Assembly: GCF_047470865.1 (NCBI RefSeq)
Contig: NZ_JAZDRH010000032.1
Coordinates: 1-33,270, forward strand
Direction: 5' to 3'
Length of the DNA: 33,270 nt
DNA from: JAZDRH01 sp047470865
GTDB lineage: Bacteria; Pseudomonadota; Gammaproteobacteria; Pseudomonadales; Pseudomonadaceae
Part shown: positions 1 through 7,294 of the stretch, piece by piece
Position numbering within the stretch: position 1 is the stretch's first letter
How the letters are laid out: each line of letters begins with the position of its first letter
The notes under the pieces: model-generated
Database searches by the model: none
The model's input: only the letters and a program-made list of their open reading frames with translations
What the model was told of the DNA's origin: nothing
Position numbers and translations under genes: made by a program

Positions 1-1
1 A

Positions 2-499
2 TTTATATTATCTTTAATGATTGGAATGAACTATGTTATCCAGTATAAAAGATATGGAATGGCAATTTACTTTCCTGGTGTGAAAATTCATGCAGAAAAA
101 TTTAATGCTAAAAATATTGCAGTGTCTTATGTGGATTTAAATAAAAATAAAGCGGGTAAGAATTATTACTTGCCTGTTTTTGATATTAATGGAGAACATT
201 TGAAGGCAGAAGATTTTGGCTTGCAGGATATAATCTTTGATAAAGAAAAACAACCAAAATTTGTTTATAATATAGTCTATTATAGACTTAGTGGAGGTTA
301 CATTATTATTGATGAGATGGATTATCAGACTGAAAGGTTTAAAAATTATAAGTTTTCAAATTATTATAAAGATGGAGGTCACGGATCGGTTTTAGACGAA
401 ATTAATAAGAGCGCTACTGAAGCTAGGTTGTTTTTTTACCTTTTTGTTTTAATGATAGTAGGTACTTTTCTCTATAAAGACATTAAGAATGAATTGTAA
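2..499 (+). CDS. Partial AT-rich gene, predicted membrane protein, unknown function
   Basis: The reading frame is open to the left edge, so the true start probably lies outside the window; an in-frame ATG at 17 is possible. The visible N-terminus (FILSLMIGMNYVIQY) looks like the end of a hydrophobic segment. The C-terminus has a clear membrane helix (LFFYLFVLMIVGTFLY) followed by a charged tail. Between them lie about 120 polar residues rich in Tyr, Lys and Asn that would sit on one side of the membrane. I recognise no family. Base composition is far more AT-rich than in the rlhA gene that follows, which suggests acquired DNA. No convincing terminator follows: AGCCATT-gtg-AATGGTT at 521-537 could pair, but its T-run starts only at 551. 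Confidence 0.55.
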   Translation, partial: FILSLMIGMNYVIQYKRYGMAIYFPGVKIHAEKFNAKNIAVSYVDLNKNKAGKNYYLPVFDINGEHLKAEDFGLQDIIFDKEKQPKFVYNIVYYRLSGGYIIIDEMDYQTERFKNYKFSNYYKDGGHGSVLDEINKSATEARLFFYLFVLMIVGTFLYKDIKNEL

Positions 500-672
500 T
501 TTTAATAGGTTAAGCGACATAGCCATTGTGAATGGTTTGGCTAGTTGAAACTTTTTTTGCTAGATTAAAAAGGTGGTTTTTTAGGAAGGTCTATGCGGTG
601 CAGAATATTGTGTGAATCAGTGTCCTTAAGAAGGGATGGCAATCTGAAAAACACCTACTAAGAGAAAGAAAA

Positions 673-701
673 TTGATTAGCCGCGTCAGATTGCGCACAA
701 T
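673..701 (+). promoter_or_regulatory. Candidate sigma70 promoter for rlhA
   Basis: TTGATT at 673-678 and CACAAT at 696-701 are separated by 17 bases, each matching four of six consensus positions. Transcription would begin near 708, giving a leader of about 48 nt before the ATG at 756. Confidence 0.35.
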
Positions 702-721
702 AGCCTATCTTATTTTTAGCT

Positions 722-742
722 AATGCCTTTGGCATTAATGCC
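722..742 (+). repeat. Three-part overlapping inverted repeat in the rlhA leader
   Basis: The segment reads AATGCC (722-727), TTT, GGCATT (731-736), AATGCC (737-742). The middle block can pair with either flanking block. With the right block it forms the perfect 12-bp palindrome GGCATTAATGCC. It lies just upstream of the preferred rlhA start. Confidence 0.5.
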
Positions 743-755
743 TTGCCTGATTATT

Positions 756-2741
756 ATGTCATTATTAAAAAATCAATTAGAACTGCTCAGTCCTGCTCGT
801 GATGTGGCTATTGCCAAAGAGGCTATTTTGCACGGGGCAGATGCCGTGTATATCGGTGGTCCTAGCTTTGGAGCACGCTATAACGCTGATAATAGTGTTA
901 GCGATATTGCTAGCTTGGTCGAGTTTGCGCATCTTTTTCGTGCCCGCGTATTTGTTACCTTAAATACAATTTTGCATGATGACGAACTAGAGCCCGCTCG
1001 TCAGCTTATTTGGCAGTTATATGATGCTGGGGTTGATGCGCTTATTGTGCAAGATCTAGGCATTATGGAAATGGACTTACCGCCGATTGATCTACATGCC
1101 AGCACACAGACGGATATTCGCACTCTCGATAAAGCAGTGTTCTTATCTAAAGCTGGTTTCTCCCAGTTAGTGCTGGCGCGCGAGTTGAATCTGCAGCAAA
1201 TCCGTGAAGTGTATGACAACATTCAAGACACTAATATTGAGTTTTTTATTCATGGCGCCTTGTGTGTTGCTTTTTCTGGGCAATGTAATATTTCTCATGC
1301 ACAAACGGGACGAAGTGCTAATCGTGGTGATTGCTCGCAAGCGTGCCGGTTACCCTATACATTAAAGGATGATGAGGGGCGCGTAGTTGCTTACGAAAAG
1401 CATTTGTTATCAATGAAAGATAATAATCAAAGCAATAATCTAGAAGCCTTGATTGATGCTGGGGTACGCTGCTTTAAAATTGAAGGGCGCTACAAAGATA
1501 TGAGTTATGTGAAAAATATAACTGCACATTATCGCCAGTTACTAGATGCTTTGATCGAACAACGCCCAGAATTCAGCCGTGCTTCTAGTGGCCGAACCGA
1601 GCATTTTTTTGTACCTGATGATGAGAAAACCTTTCATCGTGGTAGCACCGATTATTTTGTCAATGAGCGTAAAATTGATATAGGCGCCTTTGATTCGCCT
1701 AAGTTTGTCGGCTTACCTGTAGGTGAGGTGCTTAATGTTGGCAAAGATAATCTTATGGTGCAAACCACAGAAAGCTTAGCCAATGGCGATGGTTTGAATG
1801 TACTTATCAAGCGTGAAGTGGTAGGTTTTCGGGCTAATACAGTAAAGCAACTTAGCGAATTTGAGCTGGAAGGCAAAACCCATTACCAGTATTTGGTTAC
1901 ACCCAATGAGCTGCCTGCGGATCTACGCAAAGCACGCCCTCAGCAAATACTCAATCGCAATTTAGATCATAACTGGCAACAGGCTTTGTTGAAAAAATCA
2001 GCGGAGCGTCGTGTAGATGTAAGCTGGAAGGCTGTGGTGCAAGATTCAGGCGTGCACTTGCAGCTGACCAGTGAGGAAGGCATTAGCGTTACTGTACAGC
2101 TTAATGAAACCTTGAGCGCTGCAAAAAATCGTGCGCAAGCCAGCGAGCAGATAGAGGATACACTAAGTAAACTAGGCAACACTATTTATCACGCAGCAGC
2201 TATTGAATTAGAAATGCCGAACGCACTATTTGTGCCTAATTCACAGCTAAAAAACTTACGACGTGAGGCGATTGAACAACTGACAGCACAGCGCTTGGCA
2301 ACCTATCCACGTGCTAGTCGTAAAGCAGAGTCTGTACCTCCGCCTGTATATCCAGAAGCACATTTGAGTTTCCTGGCTAATGTGTATAACCATAAAGCGC
2401 GTGAATTCTATCATCGTCACGGTGTTCAGTTGATCGATGCTGCTTATGAAGCGCATGAAGAAGCAGGCGATGTGCCCGTAATGATCACTAAACACTGCCT
2501 GCGCTTTTCATTTAACCTGTGCCCTAAACAAGCTAAAGGCGTGCAAGGTGTGCGCACCAAAGTTAAACCAATGCAGCTGATACATGGCGATGAAGTATTA
2601 ACCTTAACCTTTGATTGCAAGCCTTGTGAAATGCATATTATTGGTAAGATGAAACCCCATATTCTCAACGCGCCACCACCGGGCAAAAATAGGGTTGGGC
2701 ATATTTCGCCAGAAGATTTATTAAAAACAATTAAACGATAA
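756..2741 (+). CDS. rlhA: 23S rRNA 5-hydroxycytidine C2501 synthase, U32 family (RlhA/YdcP)
   Basis: RlhA hydroxylates cytidine 2501 of 23S rRNA. It belongs to the peptidase-U32 family, whose members act in prephenate-dependent RNA hydroxylation rather than proteolysis. The N-terminus (LELLSPARD, HGADAVYIGGPSFGAR), the cysteine cluster C170, C177, C193 and C197 (SGQCNISHAQ, GDCSQACRLPY) and the block KIEGRYKDMSYVKNITAHYR match E. coli YdcP nearly word for word as I recall it. The length of 661 residues fits YdcP (about 650) and not the shorter TrhP/YegQ (about 450). The C-terminal part carries further cysteines (KHCLRFSFNLCPKQ, FDCKPCEMH). I chose the ATG at 756 over the in-frame ATG at 723 because it leaves seven residues before LELLSPARD, as in YdcP. 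Neither start has a good Shine-Dalgarno. The gene appears to be monocistronic. Confidence 0.93.
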   Translation: MSLLKNQLELLSPARDVAIAKEAILHGADAVYIGGPSFGARYNADNSVSDIASLVEFAHLFRARVFVTLNTILHDDELEPARQLIWQLYDAGVDALIVQDLGIMEMDLPPIDLHASTQTDIRTLDKAVFLSKAGFSQLVLARELNLQQIREVYDNIQDTNIEFFIHGALCVAFSGQCNISHAQTGRSANRGDCSQACRLPYTLKDDEGRVVAYEKHLLSMKDNNQSNNLEALIDAGVRCFKIEGRYKDMSYVKNITAHYRQLLDALIEQRPEFSRASSGRTEHFFVPDDEKTFHRGSTDYFVNERKIDIGAFDSPKFVGLPVGEVLNVGKDNLMVQTTESLANGDGLNVLIKREVVGFRANTVKQLSEFELEGKTHYQYLVTPNELPADLRKARPQQILNRNLDHNWQQALLKKSAERRVDVSWKAVVQDSGVHLQLTSEEGISVTVQLNETLSAAKNRAQASEQIEDTLSKLGNTIYHAAAIELEMPNALFVPNSQLKNLRREAIEQLTAQRLATYPRASRKAESVPPPVYPEAHLSFLANVYNHKAREFYHRHGVQLIDAAYEAHEEAGDVPVMITKHCLRFSFNLCPKQAKGVQGVRTKVKPMQLIHGDEVLTLTFDCKPCEMHIIGKMKPHILNAPPPGKNRVGHISPEDLLKTIKR

Positions 2742-2768
2742 TAAAAGCGCCCTATAAAGGGCGTTTTT
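2742..2768 (+). terminator. Intrinsic terminator of rlhA
   Basis: The stem CGCCCT (2748-2753) / AGGGCG (2758-2763) has an ATAA loop, is preceded by AAAA and is followed by TTTTT, directly after the rlhA stop. Confidence 0.85.
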
Positions 2769-2783
2769 CATAGTAGAAATAAT

Positions 2784-2805
2784 AAAGGCGCTCATAAGCG
2801 CCTTT
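2784..2805 (-). terminator. Intrinsic terminator of pyrC-rnt
   Basis: A perfect 9-bp stem, AAAGGCGCT (2784-2792) / AGCGCCTTT (2797-2805), has loop CATA. Read on the minus strand it lies just after the rnt stop and runs into ATTATTTCT. It stands back to back with the rlhA terminator. Confidence 0.75.
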
Positions 2806-2822
2806 GGAAGAATAGCTAGCTG

Positions 2823-3500
2823 TTAATCTTGCCAGCCGCCCATTTCTTTCCAGCTGTTTACTATAGTACAGAATAAATCAGCTGTTTTTTCTGTATCGTA
2901 ACGCGCACTGTGGGCTTCACGTACATCAAAGCCTAAGCCTGCAGCTTCGCAAGATTTAGCTAAAACCGTTTGCCCGTAAGCCAAGCCAGCTAAAGTAGCT
3001 GTATCAAAGCTAGAGAATGGATGGAACGGGTTGCGTTTAATATTACAACGCTCCGCGGCTTGATTTAGGAAACCTAAGTCAAAGTGACTGTTGTGGCCAA
3101 CCAAAATCGCGCGTTTACAGCCAGCACTTTTGAGAGATTTACGCACACTTTTAAAAATTTCCGTGAGTGCATGCTCTTCACTAACGGCCATGCGTAAAGG
3201 GTGATTAAGTTTAATACCTGTAAAATCCAGTGCTGCTTGTTCAATATTAGCGCCTTCAAAAGGCTCTACGCGGAAAAATAAGCTGTGCTCAGGGTAGAGC
3301 AAACCTTGTTCATCCATATTGATAATAGTGGCAGCAATTTCTAAAAGTGCATCTGTTTGGCAGTTAAAGCCACCTGTTTCGACGTCAATAACAACAGGTA
3401 AATAACCGCGAAAACGCTGCGCTAAAGGCGATTTTGCGCAGGCGCTTTTGCTTTGCGGCTCTTGTTCTTCGTATTCGTCGTAGTTGATATCGTTGCTCAT
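2823..3500 (-). CDS. rnt: Ribonuclease T (DEDDh 3'-5' exoribonuclease)
   Basis: RNase T trims the 3' ends of tRNA and other stable RNAs and acts as a homodimer in the cytoplasm. All DEDDh motifs are present: ExoI VVIDVETGG (D39, E41), ExoII VGHNSHFDLGFL (D141) and ExoIII HSARYDTEKTADLF (H197, D202). The 225 residues compare with about 215 in E. coli, and the extra length is an acidic N-terminal leader (NDINYDEYEEQEPQ). I start at the ATG whose first bases overlap the pyrC stop (ATGA), with GGAG eight bases upstream. An in-frame extension into pyrC is possible but unlikely. The 4-base overlap implies translational coupling to pyrC. Confidence 0.95.
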   Translation of the reverse strand: MSNDINYDEYEEQEPQSKSACAKSPLAQRFRGYLPVVIDVETGGFNCQTDALLEIAATIINMDEQGLLYPEHSLFFRVEPFEGANIEQAALDFTGIKLNHPLRMAVSEEHALTEIFKSVRKSLKSAGCKRAILVGHNSHFDLGFLNQAAERCNIKRNPFHPFSSFDTATLAGLAYGQTVLAKSCEAAGLGFDVREAHSARYDTEKTADLFCTIVNSWKEMGGWQD

Positions 3501-4543
3501 GCACCTTGCTCCAATACTTGCCAATGTAAGGTTTCACCTGCTTTGATAGGTACTACGACACTATCACCGAAAGGCAATTCACTCGGTGCAGTCCAATCTT
3601 GTTTAATAAGTGTAATTGTTTGGGTGTTACGTGGAAGTGCGTAAAAGTCTGGGCCAAAACAGCTGGCAAAGCCTTCTAGTTTATCCAGTGCATTACGCAT
3701 TTCAAAAGCTTCTGCATACAGTTCAATTGCAGCAAAAGCACTGTAGCAGCCAGCACAGCCACAAGCGCTTTCTTTGGCGTTTTTAGCATGTGGAGCAGAG
3801 TCTGTACCTAAAAAGAATTTAGGGCTACCGCTGGTGGCTGCATCAAGCAGCGCTTCTTGGTGGGTATTGCGTTTTAAAATCGGCAAGCAGAAAAAGTGCG
3901 GACGAATACCACCAACCAGCATGTGGTTGCGGTTATACATTAAATGATGTGGTGTAATAGTTGCAGCTACATTACTGGGTGCTTGGGCGACAAACTGAGC
4001 TGCTTCTTGTGTGGTGATATGTTCAAACACAATTTTAAGCTGAGGAAAACGTGCAACCAATGGTGCTAACTTCTCGTCAATAAAGCATTTTTCACGATCA
4101 AAAATGTCAATTTTGGCATGGGTTACTTCGCCATGCAGTAATAACGGCATGCCGAGTTCGGCCATGGCTTCTAAGGCTGGATAAGTGCGTTCTAAATCAG
4201 TTACGCCAAAAGCAGAGTTAGTTGTTGCACCAGCAGGATAAAGCTTTACGGCATGGACAAAGCCTGTAGCCTGAGCATTACGAATATCTTCAGCGCTGGT
4301 GTTATCGGTTAAGTACAGTGTCATTAATGGCGTAAAGTGGCTCTGGGCAGGGCGTGCCGCTAAAATGCGTTGGCGATAGGAAGTGGCTTCATCTGCATTA
4401 CGAACGGGCGGTACAAGATTAGGCATGATAACTGCACGAGAAAATTGGCGAGCAGCATCAGCTACAGTCTGTGCCAACATAGCGCCATCGCGCAGGTGAA
4501 TATGCCAGTCATCTGGGCGTAATAAGGTGAGGCGGGTAGTCAT
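3497..4543 (-). CDS. pyrC: Dihydroorotase, class II PyrC
   Basis: PyrC catalyses the reversible cyclisation of N-carbamoyl-aspartate to dihydroorotate in de novo pyrimidine synthesis. The binuclear zinc site is complete: H14 and H16 (DDWHIHLRDG), carbamylated K100 (AVKLYPAG), H137 (LLLHGEVTH), H175 (FEHITT) and D248 (FLGTDSAPH). The chosen ATG at 4543 has GGAAG a few bases upstream and gives 348 residues, the length of E. coli PyrC. The ORF could extend seven codons further, without support. It overlaps rnt downstream by four bases, and argG is divergent across a 414-bp gap. Confidence 0.97.
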   Translation of the reverse strand: MTTRLTLLRPDDWHIHLRDGAMLAQTVADAARQFSRAVIMPNLVPPVRNADEATSYRQRILAARPAQSHFTPLMTLYLTDNTSAEDIRNAQATGFVHAVKLYPAGATTNSAFGVTDLERTYPALEAMAELGMPLLLHGEVTHAKIDIFDREKCFIDEKLAPLVARFPQLKIVFEHITTQEAAQFVAQAPSNVAATITPHHLMYNRNHMLVGGIRPHFFCLPILKRNTHQEALLDAATSGSPKFFLGTDSAPHAKNAKESACGCAGCYSAFAAIELYAEAFEMRNALDKLEGFASCFGPDFYALPRNTQTITLIKQDWTAPSELPFGDSVVVPIKAGETLHWQVLEQGA

Positions 4544-4957
4544 GGATACTTCCAAACAATTCAACGTGGGCTAATGCTACCGAAAAACTCTAGAGCTCGC
4601 ATCTGCTATTGCGTGTAACTCGCGAAACGCGCAGTGATTAACCACTAAATAGGTAGCCTTTGCAGAACTTAGAGTAGGGGATTGGCAGTAAGATGCAAGT
4701 GTTAGATTTCACAAAATAGTTAATCATAAACTATAAAACAGGGTGTTATCTGGATTGCTTTGCGGTTTGACCTACTGTTAGTTGTAGTCAAACATAGTGT
4801 TTAATTCCAGTCGTTTGCTAGCGTTCTTGCTGCTAATTTTTTACTTATCTGAGCAAGAAAAACTAAATATTTTAGGCGAATGCCATTCACTACTATAAAA
4901 GCGAGGCGTCACGCAGTAGAATTGTTTTTTTAACAAAATCTTCTGGAGTTTGATGGC
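4544..4957. other. Divergent intergenic region pyrC / argG
   Basis: No convincing gene lies here. It must carry the promoters of both flanking genes. On the plus side a -10-like TATAAA (4894-4899) lies near argG. Another element is TTTGAC and GTCAAA (about 4765-4791), 6-base arms in inverted orientation 15 bases apart. I could not identify a clear pyrC promoter on the minus strand. Confidence 0.5.
4871..4899 (+). promoter_or_regulatory. Candidate argG promoter with internal inverted repeat
   Basis: TATAAA (4894-4899) matches five of six -10 positions. A weak -35 (TTTAGG, 4871-4876) lies 17 bases upstream. GAATgccATTC (4878-4888) is a perfect inverted repeat between them. It resembles the TGAAT/ATTCA halves of an enterobacterial ARG box but has a three-base spacer. 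ArgR control is inferred only. Confidence 0.35.
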
Positions 4958-6172
4958 ATGGCAGACGTCAAAAAGGTGGTTCTAGCCTATTCAGGTGGTC
5001 TAGACACTTCAGTTATCCTTAAATGGCTGCAAGACACCTACAATTGCGAAATCGTCACCTTTACTGCTGACTTGGGGCAGGGCGAAGAAGTTGAGCCAGC
5101 GCGCGCTAAGGCACAAGCGATGGGCGTAAAAGAAATCTATATTGATGATTTGCGCGAAGAGTTTGTACGTGACTTCGTCTTTCCAATGTTCCGTGCCAAT
5201 ACCATCTATGAAGGTGAGTACTTATTAGGTACTTCTATTGCACGTCCACTAATTGCTAAGCGTTTAATCGAAATTGCTAATGAAACTGGCGCTGATGCTA
5301 TTTCACATGGTGCAACTGGTAAAGGTAACGACCAAGTACGTTTTGAATTAGGTGCTTATGCACTTAAACCTGGCGTGAAAGTTATCGCTCCTTGGCGTGA
5401 ATGGGATCTGTTATCACGTGAGAAGTTACTAGCTTACGCTGAAAAACATGGTATCCCGATTGAGCGTCATGGCAAAAAATCTCCTTACTCAATGGATGCC
5501 AACCTTTTACATATCTCTTATGAAGGTGGTGTGTTAGAAAACACATGGACTGAACATGAAGAAGATATGTGGCGTTGGAGCGTTTCTCCTGAAAATGCGC
5601 CTAATCAGCCAACCTATATTGAGCTAACCTATCGTCAGGGCGATATTGTCGCTATTGATGGCGTTGAAATGTCACCAGCTACTGTGTTGGCACAGCTAAA
5701 TAAAATTGGTGGGGCTAACGGTATCGGTCGTGTAGATATTGTAGAAAACCGCTATGTAGGCATGAAGGCTCGTGGTTGCTATGAAACACCGGGCGGCACC
5801 ATTATGTTGAAAGCTCATCGTGCCATTGAATCTATCACGCTAGATCGCGAAGTGGCGCATTTAAAAGATGAGCTAATGCCACGTTATGCTTCATTGATTT
5901 ATAACGGTTACTGGTGGAGCCCTGAGCGTAAAATGCTACAGTTGATGATTGACGAATCACAACAAAGCGTTAATGGTGTTGTACGTTTGAAACTCTACAA
6001 AGGCAACGTTATTGTTGTTGGCCGTAAGTCAGATGATTCTTTGTTTGATGCCACTATTGCCACCTTTGAAGACGATGCTGGCGCTTACGATCAACAAGAC
6101 GCTGCAGGCTTTATTAAGCTAAATGCGTTACGTATGCGTATTGCTGCGAGCAAAGGGCGTAAGCTTATTTAA
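4958..6172 (+). CDS. argG: Argininosuccinate synthase
   Basis: ArgG ligates citrulline and aspartate, using ATP (giving AMP and PPi), to form argininosuccinate, the penultimate step of arginine synthesis. The N-terminal PP-loop ATP site AYSGGLDTS (residues 10-18) is intact. Other family blocks follow: TADLGQGEE, SHGATGKGNDQVRFE, SPYSMDANLLHISYEGG and GCYETPGGTI. The 404 residues match the short type-1 bacterial enzyme. The ATG is preceded by CTGGAG at a suitable distance. It is transcribed alone and closed by a strong terminator. Confidence 0.98.
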   Translation: MADVKKVVLAYSGGLDTSVILKWLQDTYNCEIVTFTADLGQGEEVEPARAKAQAMGVKEIYIDDLREEFVRDFVFPMFRANTIYEGEYLLGTSIARPLIAKRLIEIANETGADAISHGATGKGNDQVRFELGAYALKPGVKVIAPWREWDLLSREKLLAYAEKHGIPIERHGKKSPYSMDANLLHISYEGGVLENTWTEHEEDMWRWSVSPENAPNQPTYIELTYRQGDIVAIDGVEMSPATVLAQLNKIGGANGIGRVDIVENRYVGMKARGCYETPGGTIMLKAHRAIESITLDREVAHLKDELMPRYASLIYNGYWWSPERKMLQLMIDESQQSVNGVVRLKLYKGNVIVVGRKSDDSLFDATIATFEDDAGAYDQQDAAGFIKLNALRMRIAASKGRKLI

Positions 6173-6186
6173 GCACAGGCCAATAG

Positions 6187-6214
6187 AACGGCACTTTTAG
6201 AAGTGCCGTTTTTT
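6187..6214 (+). terminator. Intrinsic terminator of argG
   Basis: A perfect 10-bp stem, AACGGCACTT (6187-6196) / AAGTGCCGTT (6201-6210), has loop TTAG and ends in a run of T residues. Confidence 0.92.
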
Positions 6215-6717
6215 ATGCTGAAGTAAGTGTGAGGCAAAAAACTGCTATCCTTTGGTTAACTGTCCGCGTTTTACCTATTACATAAAAACACTTTTGTAGC
6301 CGCTATGGATATAAAGCGGTATGACACGTGAAAGTATTTAATCCAGCCGCTAAAAACACCAGCTTCGATCAGTTTCCATGCTTTAGATAATTATTATGTA
6401 GGACATTATTGTCTCATATTGAACAGCACTGGGATCTGCCACTGGCAAGACAGAGGTGCTGAAGCTTAATCGTCGTTACTACATCTGTTTGCTCATTAAG
6501 TGGATGTTATTTGAGAAAGCAAGCCAAATTTTTGAGGATCAAATTAGGCATCTTGCTTGGTTAGATTCTGATACCTAAAAAATGAATCTTAAAAAGAGAA
6601 ATCTAAGGTAAAGCAAGCTAAAAACAGAAAATCTAAAACTATTTAGTCGCTTTATGATCATTTCTTCACGTTATGAAATCTATTGTAATGAAGCAGTGTT
6701 TTCTCTTGAATGATACC
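6215..6717. other. Non-coding gap between argG and gloA
   Basis: About 500 bases without a supportable gene. The longest plus-strand open frame (6423-6578) has no usable start. AAGCAAGCCAAA-like words occur near 6516 and 6611, and CTTGCTTGG (about 6551) is their near-complement, so a stem around a 28-base spacer is possible. A decayed gene or an sRNA cannot be excluded, but nothing identifiable remains. Confidence 0.4.
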
Positions 6718-6726
6718 TGCTACAAT
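6718..6726 (+). promoter_or_regulatory. Extended -10 promoter for gloA
   Basis: TGCTACAAT fits the extended -10 pattern TGnTATAAT with one mismatch, and no good -35 is present. Transcription would start near 6733, giving a leader of about 23 nt that contains the GAGG ribosome binding site at 6744-6747. Confidence 0.45.
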
Positions 6727-6755
6727 ATGCCGCAGTGTTTGATGAGGATAATAGA

Positions 6756-7148
6756 ATGCGTTTACTACACACCATGCTGCGCGTGGGTGATCTTGAGAAA
6801 TCCATTCATTTTTATACTGATGTATTAGGCATGCAACTTTTGCGCCGTAAAGACTACCCTGAAGGTCGTTTTACCTTAGCTTTTGTTGGTTTTGATACAG
6901 AAGATAAAACAGCAGTAATTGAGTTAACCCATAACTGGGATACAACAGAGTATGAGTTAGGCACAGCCTATGGCCATATCGCGATTGAAGTGCCTGATGT
7001 GTATGCTGCTTGCGAAACTATTCGTAAAAATGGTGGAAAAATCACCCGTGAAGCAGGACCGATGATGCATGGCAACAGTATTCTTGCATTTGTTGAAGAT
7101 CCAGATGGTTACAAAATTGAACTATTATCACCTTCGCGTCAGGATTAG
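6756..7148 (+). CDS. gloA: Lactoylglutathione lyase (glyoxalase I)
   Basis: GloA converts the hemithioacetal of methylglyoxal and glutathione into S-lactoylglutathione, a cytoplasmic detoxification step. The four metal ligands stand at the same positions I recall for E. coli GloA: H5, E56, H74 and E122 (MRLLHTMLRVGD, AVIELTHNW, GTAYGHIAIEV, DGYKIELL). The enzyme has 130 residues, so it is the short, probably Ni(II)-type dimeric form. I start at 6756 because the conserved protein begins MRLLHTML and GAGG lies eight bases upstream; the frame also has an unlikely GTG at 6735. It is a single-gene unit with its own terminator. Confidence 0.97.
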   Translation: MRLLHTMLRVGDLEKSIHFYTDVLGMQLLRRKDYPEGRFTLAFVGFDTEDKTAVIELTHNWDTTEYELGTAYGHIAIEVPDVYAACETIRKNGGKITREAGPMMHGNSILAFVEDPDGYKIELLSPSRQD

Positions 7149-7168
7149 AATTTAAGCTTGATGTGAAT

Positions 7169-7200
7169 AAGCCCTAAATTATGAATTTAGGGCTTTTTTT
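7169..7200 (+). terminator. Intrinsic terminator of gloA
   Basis: AAGCCCTAAATT (7169-7180) pairs with AATTTAGGGCTT (7184-7195), followed by further T residues. Confidence 0.93.
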
Positions 7201-7294
7201 ATAAAGTGAATACGAACTAACCCTAGTTACAACAATAACAAGTTAGGCGTTTTACCCTGCGCCAGCTTTGCTTTATTTTTGGAGATATCAACAA

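Noticed and set aside
521..557. Possible terminator after the left-edge gene
   Set aside because: The stem is short with a G-U pair, and the T-run starts about 14 bases after it.
6423..6578. 51-codon open frame containing GSATGKTEVL, like a P-loop
   Set aside because: It has no start codon before its 28th codon, no ribosome binding site, and the rest fits no P-loop family. It could be a gene remnant but cannot be supported.
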